Source of the DNA: Coix lacryma-jobi var. lacryma-jobi
Lineage: Eukaryota; Streptophyta; Magnoliopsida; Poales; Poaceae
NCBI GenBank assembly: GCA_009763385.1
Contig: CM019822.1
Span: 9,890,127-9,954,126 of the forward strand
Reading direction: 5' to 3'
Length of the DNA: 64,000 nucleotides
Made by a program: the position numbers and the translations under genes. Shown one piece after another: positions 43,684 through 56,466 of the stretch (the stretch's first letter is position 1; each line of letters begins with the position of its first letter). The notes below the pieces were generated by a model, which was not told where the DNA came from, searched no databases, and saw nothing but the letters and a program-made list of their open reading frames with translations.

Positions 43684-45769
43684 ATGTCTACGGCGGCAGG
43701 AGCTAGGAAGAAGAAGAAGGGATCCACACCTTCGCCGTTGGATGCGGCGGCGGCGGCCCCAGCCCGTACCCTTGGTCGTGGTGGCGGATCGGCGCTGGCG
43801 GCTCTCTCCCTCGGTCATGGTGGTGCCACGACGCTGGCGGCGTGCTCTCGCGGACGGGGCGGCGGCTCAGCAGCAGTACCGACCCGCCCAATCACCGCGA
43901 CGACGCCTTCCTCCATTGACGGATCTAGCGGAGGTGGCTTCCCCAGCTCTTCGGCGTTCGCTGATGGATTCTCATTCCCTCCTTCACCCTCTCCAGCTTG
44001 GTTTGATGCAGCCGGTGGTGATTCCTCTTCTCCTAGATCATGGTAATCACTAAAAACTCGTAGATCTCAGTGCACTTTTTTCTTTGATTTTTACTTGAAC
44101 AATATTGTGTGCTCTGTGCTGGATCTGGTATTGTGTGAGGGAAATTTATGTTTTTTCCCTGTGATTATTACTCCTACATTGAGCTGTCAGTACAACTAAA
44201 CAGCTAAACTATATTGTGTGCTGGATCTGGTAATTATGGATGTTCAGTACAACTAAACAGCTAGACTTCCATACATAGCAATTGATTTCTATGTCATTTT
44301 ATAGGATATTTTGTACTATATAAATTTCAAGATGCTTCTAGTCTTATCAGCCAAATCTGGTCTGGTTATCTATGCTACTATATTACTTTAGCCCTCATCT
44401 GATTATCTGGTGTCCTCCTCTACTATATTACTTCTGTTCAAAGAAGATAAAAAAACAAAATTAGTTTGCATGAATAGAGAACTATATATATTTCTCAATT
44501 TATTTTTCATATATGTGTCTTATCCTGCAGTAAATTCTATAGTGTAGGCCATAGATACTTGAAAGATTATACTGCCATTAAAATGCACAACAGAGTTGAG
44601 TTGTTCCCATGGAGCACTATTATTGCAAAATTTTGAGATGCTTCTAGTCTTATCATACTATAAGAAGTAACAACCAACTGCTATATGTTTGTTGCAGGGA
44701 CAAAGATCCACGTCCATCTGGTGGTTTCTTGAGTTACTTCAGAAATCAGCCACATAATTTTCATTTCGTTGGTGCAGCTATTCACAACAGACCATTGTCC
44801 ACCAACAATGATGCTAGTTCACCTCCTGAAGTAGAAATCTTACTTGGCCTGCCTAACAATGATGATGATAATGTTAGGACTGAGAGGAGGATCTTATGGA
44901 CAGATGAAGAGGATCTTAGATTGATGAGCGCTTGGATAGAACATTCAACGAACTCTACGTGTGGAGCCGATAAGGGTGGTAACCAATACTGGGGTGAGGT
45001 CGTCAAATCCTACAACAAGACTACCCCACCACTTCGAAAAAGAAATCTGAAGCAATGCAAAGATAGATGGCACAAGATTAATAGGTGGACGAACCTTTTT
45101 GAGTGTGCTTATGTAAAGGCTCGCAGGGTATTTACAAGTGGATATTCCGATCAAATGTGGATTGATGCAGCCCACAAGTTCTATGTGGAGGACAACAAAG
45201 ATGCAAAGTTAGGACCCTTTGTTGGGATTGAGGTTTGGAAAACTTGTCGAGAAATGACAAAGTGGAAGACATACAATGAAGAACTGAGAAATACACGCAA
45301 AAGGAAATCATTTCACCTTGAAGGAGGCTCACAGGAAAATGATGAAATTTGTGATGAGATGCCAAAACGTCCAATGGGTCAGAAGACAGCTAAAAAGGCA
45401 GCTCCGGCTGCAAAAGTCAAGTCAAAAGGCATCAACAGTGATGATGATGGTAACTCAAAGGAATCTGCTATTGATCTAGACAAATTAGATAGATTTTGTA
45501 AATTCCAGGAGCAAACAAATGCAAACCGCATGAAGCTATTGGAACTGCAGCAGAAGTTATCATCTGAGAAGCTTGAGACCACAAAACTTGCTCACCTTAC
45601 TGCACAAGAGACCAAAGAGGGAAAGAAGCTTGAGAAAGAATCAAAGATGATGGAGGTTTATAACAACCTCATATTACAAGATACGAGTTTAATGTCCGAT
45701 GCAGAAAAGACAGAGCGAGTAGCTGCCATGAAGTGTCTTAGGAAGTCCCTGTTTCCTGAAAACATCTAA
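43684..45769 (+). CDS. PIF/Harbinger ORF1: Myb/SANT (trihelix) DNA-binding protein
   Basis: Two exons, 43684-44042 and 44698-45769, with the GT-AG join completing a Trp codon (PRS-W-DKDPRPSGG), 476 aa. Exon 1 is low-complexity (Gly, Ala, Ser) with a basic RKKKK start. A trihelix/SANT domain lies near the middle (RRILWTDEEDLRLMSAWIEH...NQYWGEVVKSYN...LKQCKDRWHKINRWTNLF). A Lys-rich stretch and a C-terminal coiled coil (MKLLELQQKLSSEKLETTKL) follow. In Ping/Pong/PIF transposons ORF1 helps the transposase bind DNA and enter the nucleus. The frame is uninterrupted, unlike ORF2. It could also be read as a stand-alone trihelix gene, but its place next to the transposase argues for transposon origin. 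Confidence 0.82.
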
Positions 45770-47753
45770 ACAAGTGAGTTTTGCTGTTTTCCCTAGCTGC
45801 TATTTGAACATGTTTGTAGTAGCTGAAAAGGTTGTCTGAACTACTATTTTTTTTGTTGTTGTAGGTCGAAAAACAGAGAACTGTCCAGTTTTGTCTGGTT
45901 TTTCTGGCGGAGCTTGGCTAAGGCTGACTTGCAGATATCTGAACATTTTAGACTATCTATGTGTCCAGTTAGTACTTGGTACCAGTTTACAGTAATCAGT
46001 TATTTGTTCCGGTTATCAGTTATCTATGTGAACATTTTAAACTACCTATGTGTCCAGTAATCAGTTGGTACTAGTTATCTGAACATTTTAGATAAATTAA
46101 TTATCTGAATGTTTTTTGTGCCTTGAGGGAAAGGCTCAGCCTACCAGTGTGCTGTTATTTTTATTTACTGTTATTTAACTGGTGACTTGTCAATCTGAAT
46201 GCTTTTTGGAAGTTTGGCTATCACTAGTGTCCGGCTATCAGTTACTGTTATTTTTATTTACTGTTATTTAACTGGTGCCTTGTCAATCTGAATGCTTTTT
46301 GGAAGTTTGGCTATCACTAGTGTCCCACATAAAAACCTGTGTGCTGATAGTTTCACTAGTGCTCCACTAGCTTCAGTTACACAAGTGCTCCACTAGCTTC
46401 AATAGTGCCCCACTAGTTTGAGTTATATGTGGCAGAACCTCCCGATAATGTGGCCCACCTGCACACGTCACCGTCTCCCGGAGCCCTAATGACTGTGCAC
46501 ATGTACCACATCACTGGAAAGATCTGTCGGGTGTCCCCGAGAGAACCCCGAATTATCCACGAACCACAGGATCATCATCATGAAGGTTGGAATAATTACA
46601 ACATTACAACAGTTGAGACAAAATATCATCGGAGTGCGGAAGCAAGATAGATAAACTTTACAAAACATGAATAAGTTACTTTTTACATAAACATAACTGG
46701 TATTGTGGAATTAGAATAGTTATACGGAACCACACTTAGGCGGAGTACCTAAGTTGGAGAAGAAGTAACCAGATCACGTCTAGCCCACTGACCTGATCGT
46801 GATCGACATCACCTATTAGAGACCTGCAACAGGGGATTAACAAACCCTGAGTACTGTCGGTACTCAGCAAGACTTACCCGTCAAAAGAAAAGAAGAAGAC
46901 TCAGGTATGAAGGCTGTAAGGATTCAAGGTAAGGCTTTAGCAAAGTCAAAGTATTTTCTTTTGCATAAAGCTTACTAAAAGTAAAACCTATTTTCAAGTT
47001 TTAACTCAAGTGTGAACTAACCAAAGATTCTCAAACCTTCACATTCTAGAATTCTCATTTCATGACCATCCCATTCTTTACTACGGTGCGGGTCGGGGGA
47101 TTGAGGCTCCATATCCGAGGAAACACGGCGATTCGAATCGATTAACCCAGCTGGGGATTCAGTACCACACGACATATGTAGAACTTAATCTTGCATATAT
47201 CAACCATATCTATAGATCCTCTCATACAAGAACGGGTCCGCGCTACCCGAGAGTAGCGTACACCTCCAATCCGGGACTTTAACCCACGAGGGTACACGCT
47301 ACTCCCGCCATCTTTCCACTCCCAGTGCGCGGTTAGCCATTCTCAGGTATCGGAATAGCTATAGATTAGGCTTACCACCGCATGTGGGCTGTACTCAAAG
47401 GTCTCAATCACAGCAGGCCAACAACGATCAGGTCCTATGTTGAGTAACCTTACAACAAGACTCCATTCTTGATGTAAGTTACTATCAATATCATGTTGTC
47501 TCAAGATTCATTATTCCCCATAACATAGTAACCATTTTTAAAAGCACCTACTGTAATAAAGTAGTATAGCATGGCTAAGCATACTAAGCATTTTCATAAA
47601 ACAGGTAGCAAGGTATAAAATATTGATAACAAGGTTGGTCATGCATCAACAGGTTTAAAGCATTTATTTGATAAACATTTCATGCATCAGTTTATCGAGA
47701 GTAAGTGTAATTGTAAATCCAAGGAAATGGTTAAATGCACCGGGGCTTGCCTT

Positions 47754-47954
47754 CGTTGCAGGGAAGATAAGATCCAAGAATGATTCACAAAGGTTAGTTC
47801 CTTCATCTAGAAGTTAAGTCTTCTCGACGAAGCTTGTCCAACAAGAATCTCGGATTCGTTGCAGGGAAGATAAGATCCAAGAATGATTCACAAAGGTTAG
47901 TTCCTTCATCTAGAAGTTAAGTCTTCTCGACGAAGCTTGTCCAACAAGAATCTC
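47754..47954. repeat. 103 bp tandem duplication within the LTR
   Basis: Units start at 47754 and 47857 with CGTTGCAGGGAAGATAAGAT. The same duplication is present in the other LTR (53347 and 53450), so it is older than the insertion. Confidence 0.9.
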
Positions 47955-48686
47955 CTTCCGAGGCTTGTTCGACAAGGGTGATCATCAAAGCTTGATCAAC
48001 ATGACTTCAACACTCTCGGATACTACATGTAGATAAATGATGGATGCTTTAGTATGATGCCATGTGATGTATGCTAAGGTGCAGGACAATTCAAATGCAT
48101 AACGAAGATAATCACAAGATAAGAAAAGTCGAGTACAACTTTCGTATTATACTTAACAGGTGATTCACAACTTAATTAGCTCAAACAACTATAAATATTC
48201 AAACGATTAACTAAAGCATATAAATAAGAATAAAAATTTATTTTCTTCAACAGACCTCAAAATTTTTGTGAAGATACATTTTCAGCTAAAAACAGCTACA
48301 AAAATAGTTTCATGATTTTTGGACCTGTAACTAGGCCTACAAAAATCATCAAAGTCCATTTATTAAATAGAAGCCATATTTAAATCAGTTTCAAAATTTG
48401 TTCAAAACTCCAGTTTTATATTTTTCTTAAATATCAGGCAGTCTGAGAAAGCCACACAAAAATTTTCACAATTTTTGGAGCTTCCTACAAAAAGATATCA
48501 AAAAGACAAAACACAACACTATACAAACAAAACAGAAAAAGAAAAAAACGTTTCACCTCTCCTTACTGGGCTCGGCCCACCCTCGGCCTACGGCCACAGA
48601 CAGCCAGGCTCCAGGTGACAGCGTCCTCTCTCTCCGCTTCGTGCCGAGGCCAGCGGGTTTTTCCCGTCTCGCCCGAGGCCAGCCGA

Positions 48687-48767
48687 TCTCCGCCTCGCGC
48701 CGAGGCCTGCAGTTCTCCGCCTCGCGCCGAGGCCTGCAGCTCTCCGCCTCGCGCCGAGGCCTGCAGC
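48687..48767. repeat. 27 bp tandem repeat within the LTR
   Basis: Three units of TCTCCGCCTCGCGCCGAGGC plus CTGCAGT/C. Also present in the second LTR at about 54279-54359. Confidence 0.88.
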
Positions 48768-50725
48768 CGAAGGCTTTGACCGAACGCGCACCTACGTTGT
48801 CCGGCCTCCAAACCTCATCGCCGGCGAGGTCTCCGACGACGGCGAGGCCTCCCACGCCCTCACCTGGATCTCGCGCATCGATCTAAACCCTCGAATCGAC
48901 CAACGGAGGTTCGGTGACAGGGTATCCACGGCCATGGCGGGTGACCGAAGCTCGGCTCGGCGGCGACGCACTACACCGACCACTAGGGCTCGGTAGCAAC
49001 CAAGATGGAGCTGGGAATCCACTAAGGAACTCATGGCGACAACTATGCGCACCCTAACTCCACCAGGGACGACCCGGAACCCTACGGTCCAAGCTGGCGG
49101 CCATGGCGGCGCTTGCGCCGGTGGCAGACCTTGCGGACCGACCAAGACGACACGGTAGAGACCTAGACAAGGGACGCAGCACACTCAGGAACCCACTGCA
49201 ACCACGATGCGCGCGCTAGACAGGCTAAAGAAGCTCTGGACCAAAGGTGGCTACGACGGCGGCACTGACAGAGCTTGCGCCGGTGGCCAACTCCGCGGAC
49301 TGCTCAGGCCAAGGCGGTAGCGACCTCAGCAGAGAGCCGAACACAACCAGGGCATCAAGGCGAAACGGTTGGTGAAGATGGTTTGGCTAAAACAGCCCCG
49401 AGCTCACCGGCCAAGGGCGAGCTTGAGCTCGGCGGAGGTCTGGCCGGCAGGGAGGAAGATGACCGCGGGCAGGGCCATCGGAAGCACTTGGGTTTGGCTA
49501 GCTAGCTCAGGGGAAGCAACGGAGTTAGGCGAAGCTATCTGGGGAGATGGAGAGCGCCGAGACGCAGGGATGGTGGCGAATTTGACCGGCGGAGGTGACT
49601 CGGTCCACGCCGGGAACAGAGCAGGCGAGAGCGACGCGTAGAGCGGCGGCTGCTGCGTGGCCGACTCTGGCGAGGCTAGCGCGGGGTTGAGCCACACGTT
49701 GCGGACAGCACGGCAAGCAAGCAGCTGCGTGGACAGCGGCGTGGCGCGCGGACGAACTGCGGTGCGGCGGTGGCGGTGCAGGGCACCGGCCAAGCCCTGA
49801 TCTTTTCCCCCTCCTAAACTACTGTTCATCAGAGAGTATATCAAACTTCTTTCCTCTATTTCTCTCAAACCGGCTGAACAACAAAGAAAACTCCCAACAT
49901 GAAAGTTGTTCCAAAAATTAGGATCTACAACTTTCATTAAAAGAGTACACCCAAAATCTGCTTAGATTTTGAAATAGAGTTCAAAATCAAATTTGGACCA
50001 AACTGAATTCAAAATTACTTTAAAACTTTCTGAACAACTTCAAATTGTACCAAAAAAAAAGTTGTTCCTAAACAAAAATAGAGCAACTTTGCTTTTGGTC
50101 ATATATCCAAAATATGCATAATTTTGAAACTACACAAAAGGGGATAAAACTAGGTTTTAGAAATTGATTTTCCAATTGAAACCAAATCAAACTTGTTTTA
50201 CAAATTACTTCAGATTTTCTTTAATAACTTGAAAATCTATCTTAATAAAAGTTGTTTCTTTTAACCTTTTATAAAACTTTGCTTAAAAGACCAAAGTCTA
50301 ATTCTTTTTAGTTTTTGAAATCTAGTTTTGGGGTCAAATTCAGGATTTGAAAGATTTCAAATTTATTCAAACTTTTGTACAGAAACTTTGAAAACTTTGA
50401 ATACCAAAGTTGTCCCTCTCAACAACAGCTACAACTTTGCTTTTGAAATCATTATGAAATTTAACACACTTTTTAACTTATAGAGAAAAGAATAAAAGAG
50501 CATAGAAAATTTAAGTTTTCTACTCACACTTATCATTTCATGTGACACCTAACCACATCACTTATCAAAGCATCACACAAGATCATGCAACACTCAAGCA
50601 AAACATATGAAGCATCACATTTGTACTTAAAAGATGAAATGCTTTATACCATGATGCCAGATGATTATGCATACTAAACATATTAATTAAAATTTTAATT
50701 AGGACTTAACACCAGGGGTGTTACA

Positions 50726-52020
50726 ATCCTTCCCCCTTAAAGAAATCTCGTCCCGAGATTTAAGAAGCACTTAAAGATCTGGGGTTGAGTAATGGAAAAG
50801 GAAATATGTCACACTTGTTTACTCACAAGGAGTTCACGATGCAACTGGGTTGGGGTTCGGGAGTACAACTGAGATCAGAACATGGTTGTAAGTAGCAAGG
50901 TAGTGAACATTTGAGTGGAGCAAAGAAAATTATCAAGAGTCAAGAGAGAGCATACATTGGTTGCGGGCTATAATGGATCATGACTGTAGACCTCGATACC
51001 TGCGCGCACCCAGTGAAAACTAATGTGATCCGGACACACGAGATTCCTGGGTTCCGTCGCGGCACCGTGGTCACCAATCATGGCACCACAATAGAGCACA
51101 ACTTCTATATCTCTCATCTCACATTGAGGAAATTATAACCAAAACAAGGGTTGGTTATAATTACAAGGAAAGTGGCTTTGAACTCCCTTTCGGGCGTTCA
51201 AAAACGAAAGCACTTTAACGATGGACTAGAAAGAATCATGACTATAGGCCTGGATATTAGCGAGCACCCGGCAGTAACGCCCTATGGTGGCCATCCATAG
51301 GTGACTCCAGGTTCCCACGCTTTTATCCGGTTCACAGATCAGGGTCCTTTCAAAGAACACAGTTTCAGTAACTTTCAACCACCATTCGTCGTTTTCACGA
51401 CATCAAACAACTGGTATGTGCCAATTCAAGGCATGGCACACACATCTAGGAAGAACCAAAGATTTACCCTGATTCTGACTTTATGTGGTAGAGTGTATGA
51501 AAGATATCCAAAAGTTCCTAAGGATCAGAACTTATGGAACAAAAGTATCATGGGTAGCAGATTATAGGGACGATCAGCTATCGGGGATCATAGCTGCTTT
51601 TAGAATTTAGAAAAGAAGCACATTTTATCATTATGCATGATATGATGTATGCTCGTCCTATACGACCTTTCTCTGACAGGAGATCTCTGTCTCCACCTGT
51701 TAGTTAGGTATAGGGCAATACTTTATATACTAGCTACACTGACTTGGTGTAGGTGTGGATTATCTCTTCCGTTGCGGTTGGACGGGAAAGTTGATTCTCC
51801 ATTAACTTTCTATAGACGAGTTGAAATCATCTCAATATCTTCAGCTTGAGTTGCCAGTAGAGTCTTCACAAAGTCTTTCAGCAAGAAAGAAATTGGAGGG
51901 AAGATTATTTTTAACTTGTTACTTCCAAAAACTTTTAGATTCTAAAATCATTTTGTAGTTTTTCAAAAGTAATGTTGTAACCAGTCTTCCCTTGATGACA
52001 ATCCTGCTCCGATACCACTC
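50726..52020 (-). other. Interior of the LARD-like element
   Basis: On the minus strand the primer site TGGTATCGGAGCAGG lies next to the 5' LTR (about 52004-52018) and TTTAAGGGGGAAGGAT next to the 3' LTR (50726-50741) is the polypurine tract. The longest frame between is 88 codons without a domain. Confidence 0.85.
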
Positions 52021-55000
52021 TGTGGCAGAACCTCCCGATAATGTGGCCCACCTGCACACGTCACCGTCTCCCGGAGCCCTAATGACTGTGCACATGTACC
52101 ACATCACTGGAAAGATCTGTCGGGTGTCCCCGAGAGAACCCCGAATTATCCACGAACCACAGGATCATCATCATGAAGGTTGGAATAATTACAACATTAC
52201 AACAGTTGAGACAAAATATCATCGGAGTGCGGAAGCAAGATAGATAAACTTTACAAAACATGAATAAGTTACTTTTTACATAAACATAACTGGTATTGTG
52301 GAATTAGAATAGTTATACGGAACCACACTTAGGCGGAGTACCTAAGTTGGAGAAGAAGTAACCAGATCACGTCTAGCCCACTGACCTGATCGTGATCGAC
52401 ATCACCTATTAGAGACCTGCAACAGGGGATTAACAAACCCTGAGTACTGTCGGTACTCAGCAAGACTTACCCGTCAAAAGAAAAGAAGAAGACTCAGGTA
52501 TGAAGGCTGTAAGGATTCAAGGTAAGGCTTTAGCAAAGTCAAAGTATTTTCTTTTGCATAAAGCTTACTAAAAGTAAAACCTATTTTCAAGTTTTAACTC
52601 AAGTGTGAACTAACCAAAGATTCTCAAACCTTCACATTCTAGAATTCTCATTTCATGACCATCCCATTCTTTACTACGGTGCGGGTCGGGGGATTGAGGC
52701 TCCATATCCGAGGAAACACGGCGATTCGAATCGATTAACCCAGCTGGGGATTCAGTACCACACGACATATGTAGAACTTAATCTTGCATATATCAACCAT
52801 ATCTATAGATCCTCTCATACAAGAACGGGTCCGCGCTACCCGAGAGTAGCGTACACCTCCAATCCGGGACTTTAACCCACGAGGGTACACGCTACTCCCG
52901 CCATCTTTCCACTCCCAGTGCGCGGTTAGCCATTCTCAGGTATCGGAATAGCTATAGATTAGGCTTACCACCGCATGTGGGCTGTACTCAAAGGTCTCAA
53001 TCACAGCAGGCCAACAACGATCAGGTCCTATGTTGAGTAACCTTACAACAAGACTCCATTCTTGATGTAAGTTACTATCAATATCATGTTGTCTCAAGAT
53101 TCATTATTCCCCATAACATAGTAACCATTTTTAAAAGCACCTACTGTAATAAAGTAGTATAGCATGGCTAAGCATACTAAGCATTTTCATAAAACAGGTA
53201 GCAAGGTATAAAATATTGATAACAAGGTTGGTCATGCATCAACAGGTTTAAAGCATTTATTTGATAAACATTTCATGCATCAGTTTATCGAGAGTAAGTG
53301 TAATTGTAAATCCAAGGAAATGGTTAAATGCACCGGGGCTTGCCTTCGTTGCAGGGAAGATAAGATCCAAGAATGATTCACAAAGGTTAGTTCCTTCATC
53401 TAGAAGTTAAGTCTTCTCGACGAAGCTTGTCCAACAAGAATCTCGGATTCGTTGCAGGGAAGATAAGATCCAAGAATGATTCACAAAGGTTAGTTCCTTC
53501 ATCTAGAAGTTAAGTCTTCTCGACGAAGCTTGTCCAACAAGAATCTCCTTCCGAGGCTTGTTCGACAAGGGTGATCATCAAAGCTTGATCAACATGACTT
53601 CAACACTCTCGGATACTACATGTAGATAAATGATGGATGCTTTAGTATGATGCCATGTGATGTATGCTAAGGTGCAGGACAATTCAAATGCATAACGAAG
53701 ATAATCACAAGATAAGAAAAGTCGAGTACAACTTTCGTATTATACTTAACAGGTGATTCACAACTTAATTAGCTCAAACAACTATAAATATTCAAACGAT
53801 TAACTAAAGCATATAAATAAGAATAAAAATTTATTTTCTTCAACAGACCTCAAAATTTTTGTGAAGATACATTTTCAGCTAAAAACAGCTACAAAAATAG
53901 TTTCATGATTTTTGGACCTGTAACTAGGCCTACAAAAATCATCAAAGTCCATTTATTAAATAGAAGCCATATTTAAATCAGTTTCAAAATTTGTTCAAAA
54001 CTCCAGTTTTATATTTTTCTTAAATATCAGGCAGTCTGAGAAAGCCACACAAAAATTTTCACAATTTTTGGAGCTTCCTACAAAAAGATATCAAAAAGAC
54101 AAAACACAACACTATACAAACAAAACAGAAAAAGAAAAAACGTTTCACCTCTCCTTACTGGGCTCGGCCCACCCTCGGCCTACGGCCACAGACAGCCAGG
54201 CTCCAGGTGACAGCGTCCTCTCTCTCCGCTTCGTGCCGAGGCCAGCGGGTTTTTCCCGTCTCGCCCGAGGCCAGCCGATCTCCGCCTCGCGCCGAGGCCT
54301 GCAGTTCTCCGCCTCGCGCCGAGGCCTGCAGCTCTCCGCCTCGCGCCGAGGCCTGCAGCCGAAGGCTTTGACCGAACGCGCACCTACGTTGTCCGGCCTC
54401 CAAACCTCATCGCCGGCGAGGTCTCCGACGACGGCGAGGCCTCCCACGCCCTCACCTGGATCTCGCGCATCGATCTAAACCCTCGAATCGACCAACGGAG
54501 GTTCGGTGACAGGGTATCCACGGCCATGGCGGGTGACCGAAGCTCGGCTCGGCGGCGACGCACTACACCGACCACTAGGGCTCGGTAGCAACCAAGATGG
54601 AGCTGGGAATCCACTAAGGAACTCATGGCGACAACTATGCGCACCCTAACTCCACCAGGGACGACCCGGAACCCTACGGTCCAAGCTGGCGGCCATGGCG
54701 GCGCTTGCGCCGGTGGCAGACCTTGCGGACCGACCAAGACGACACGGTAGAGACCTAGACAAGGGACGCAGCACACTCAGGAACCCACTGCAACCACGAT
54801 GCGCGCGCTAGACAGGCTAAAGAAGCTCTGGACCAAAGGTGGCTACGACGGCGGCACTGACAGAGCTTGCGCCGGTGGCCAACTCCGCGGACTGCTCAGG
54901 CCAAGGCGGTAGCGACCTCAGCAGAGAGCCGAACACAACCAGGGCATCAAGGCGAAACGGTTGGTGAAGATGGTTTGGCTAAAACAGCCCCGAGCTCACC

Positions 55001-56316
55001 GGCCAAGGGCGAGCTTGAGCTCGGCGGAGGTCTGGCCGGCAGGGAGGAAGATGACCGCGGGCAGGGCCATCGGAAGCACTTGGGTTTGGCTAGCTAGCTC
55101 AGGGGAAGCAACGGAGTTAGGCGAAGCTATCTGGGGAGATGGAGAGCGCCGAGACGCAGGGATGGTGGCGAATTTGACCGGCGGAGGTGACTCGGTCCAC
55201 GCCGGGAACAGAGCAGGCGAGAGCGACGCGTAGAGCGGCGGCTGCTGCGTGGCCGACTCTGGCGAGGCTAGCGCGGGGTTGAGCCACACGTTGCGGACAG
55301 CACGGCAAGCAAGCAGCTGCGTGGACAGCGGCGTGGCGCGCGGACGAACTGCGGTGCGGCGGTGGCGGTGCAGGGCACCGGCCAAGCCCTGATCTTTTCC
55401 CCCTCCTAAACTACTGTTCATCAGAGAGTATATCAAACTTCTTTCCTCTATTTCTCTCAAACCGGCTGAACAACAAAGAAAACTCCCAACATGAAAGTTG
55501 TTCCAAAAATTAGGATCTACAACTTTCATTAAAAGAGTACACCCAAAATCTGCTTAGATTTTGAAATAGAGTTCAAAATCAAATTTGGACCAAACTGAAT
55601 TCAAAATTACTTTAAAACTTTCTGAACAACTTCAAATTGTACCAAAAAAAAGTTGTTCCTAAACAAAAATAGAGCAACTTTGCTTTTGGTCATATATCCA
55701 AAATATGCATAATTTTGAAACTACACAAAAGGGGATAAAACTAGGTTTTAGAAATTGATTTTCCAATTGAAACCAAATCAAACTTGTTTTACAAATTACT
55801 TCAGATTTTCTTTAATAACTTGAAAATCTATCTTAATAAAAGTTGTTTCTTTTAACCTTTTCTAAAACTTTGCTTAAAAGACCAAAGTCTAATTCTTTTT
55901 AGTTTTTGAAATCTAGTTTTGGGGTCAAATTCAGGATTTGAAAGATTTCAAATTTATTCAAACTTTTGTACAGAAACTTTGAAAACTTTGAATACCAAAG
56001 TTGTCCCTCTCAACAACAGCTACAACTTTGCTTTTGAAATCATTATGAAATTTAACACACTTTTTAACTTATAGAGAAAAGAATAAAAGAGCATAGAAAA
56101 TTTAAGTTTTCTACTCACACTTATCATTTCATGTGACACCTAACCACATCACTTATCAAAGCATCACACAAGATCATGCAACACTCAAGCAAAACATATG
56201 AAGCATCACATTTGTACTTAAAAGATGAAATGCTTTATACCATGATGCCAGATGATTATGCATACTAAACATATTAATTAAAATTTTAATTAGGACTTAA
56301 CACCAGGGGTGTTACA
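52021..56316 (-). repeat. 5' LTR of the LARD-like element
   Basis: Same sequence as 46428-50725 at a nearly constant offset, with the few differences noted for the whole element. Confidence 0.9.
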
Positions 56317-56466
56317 TTATATTCATAAGATTATTCCATACGTGGCACTAGTGCTCCACTATTTGTTTAATGTGAACAGAGGTGCTTTCATACTATTATC
56401 TTCCGTGCTATAAAATGTGAGCAGAGGCTCTGTACGTATATCTTTTCTGTGCTTTAGTTAGCTCCC

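Larger units (their letters stand above)
46428..50725 (-). repeat. 3' LTR of the LARD-like element
   Basis: In element orientation it runs TGTAACACCCCTGG... to ...GGTTCTGCCACA. Short frames in it are not conserved proteins. It carries the internal duplications listed separately, as does the 5' LTR. Confidence 0.9.
46428..56316 (-). mobile_element. LTR retrotransposon with 4.3 kb LTRs and non-coding interior (LARD-like)
   Basis: A 9,889 bp element flanked by TTATA on both sides (46423-46427, 56317-56321). The LTRs are 4,298 and 4,296 bp and nearly identical; by eye I saw two one-base indels in A-runs and one substitution near 50271/55862. The 1,295 bp interior has a primer site and a polypurine tract but no coding frame. 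It is inserted between ORF1 and ORF2 of the Pong-like element. Very large LTRs with no genes is the definition of a LARD. Confidence 0.9.

Noticed and set aside
48553..49937. Several frames of 60-177 codons in the LTRs (also at 54145-55529)
   Set aside because: They lie within LTRs, lack domains and overlap one another on both strands.
47754..54359. Tandem repeats and repeat arrays as a possible CRISPR array
   Set aside because: Eukaryotic context, contiguous units without unique spacers, and a full copy in both LTRs.
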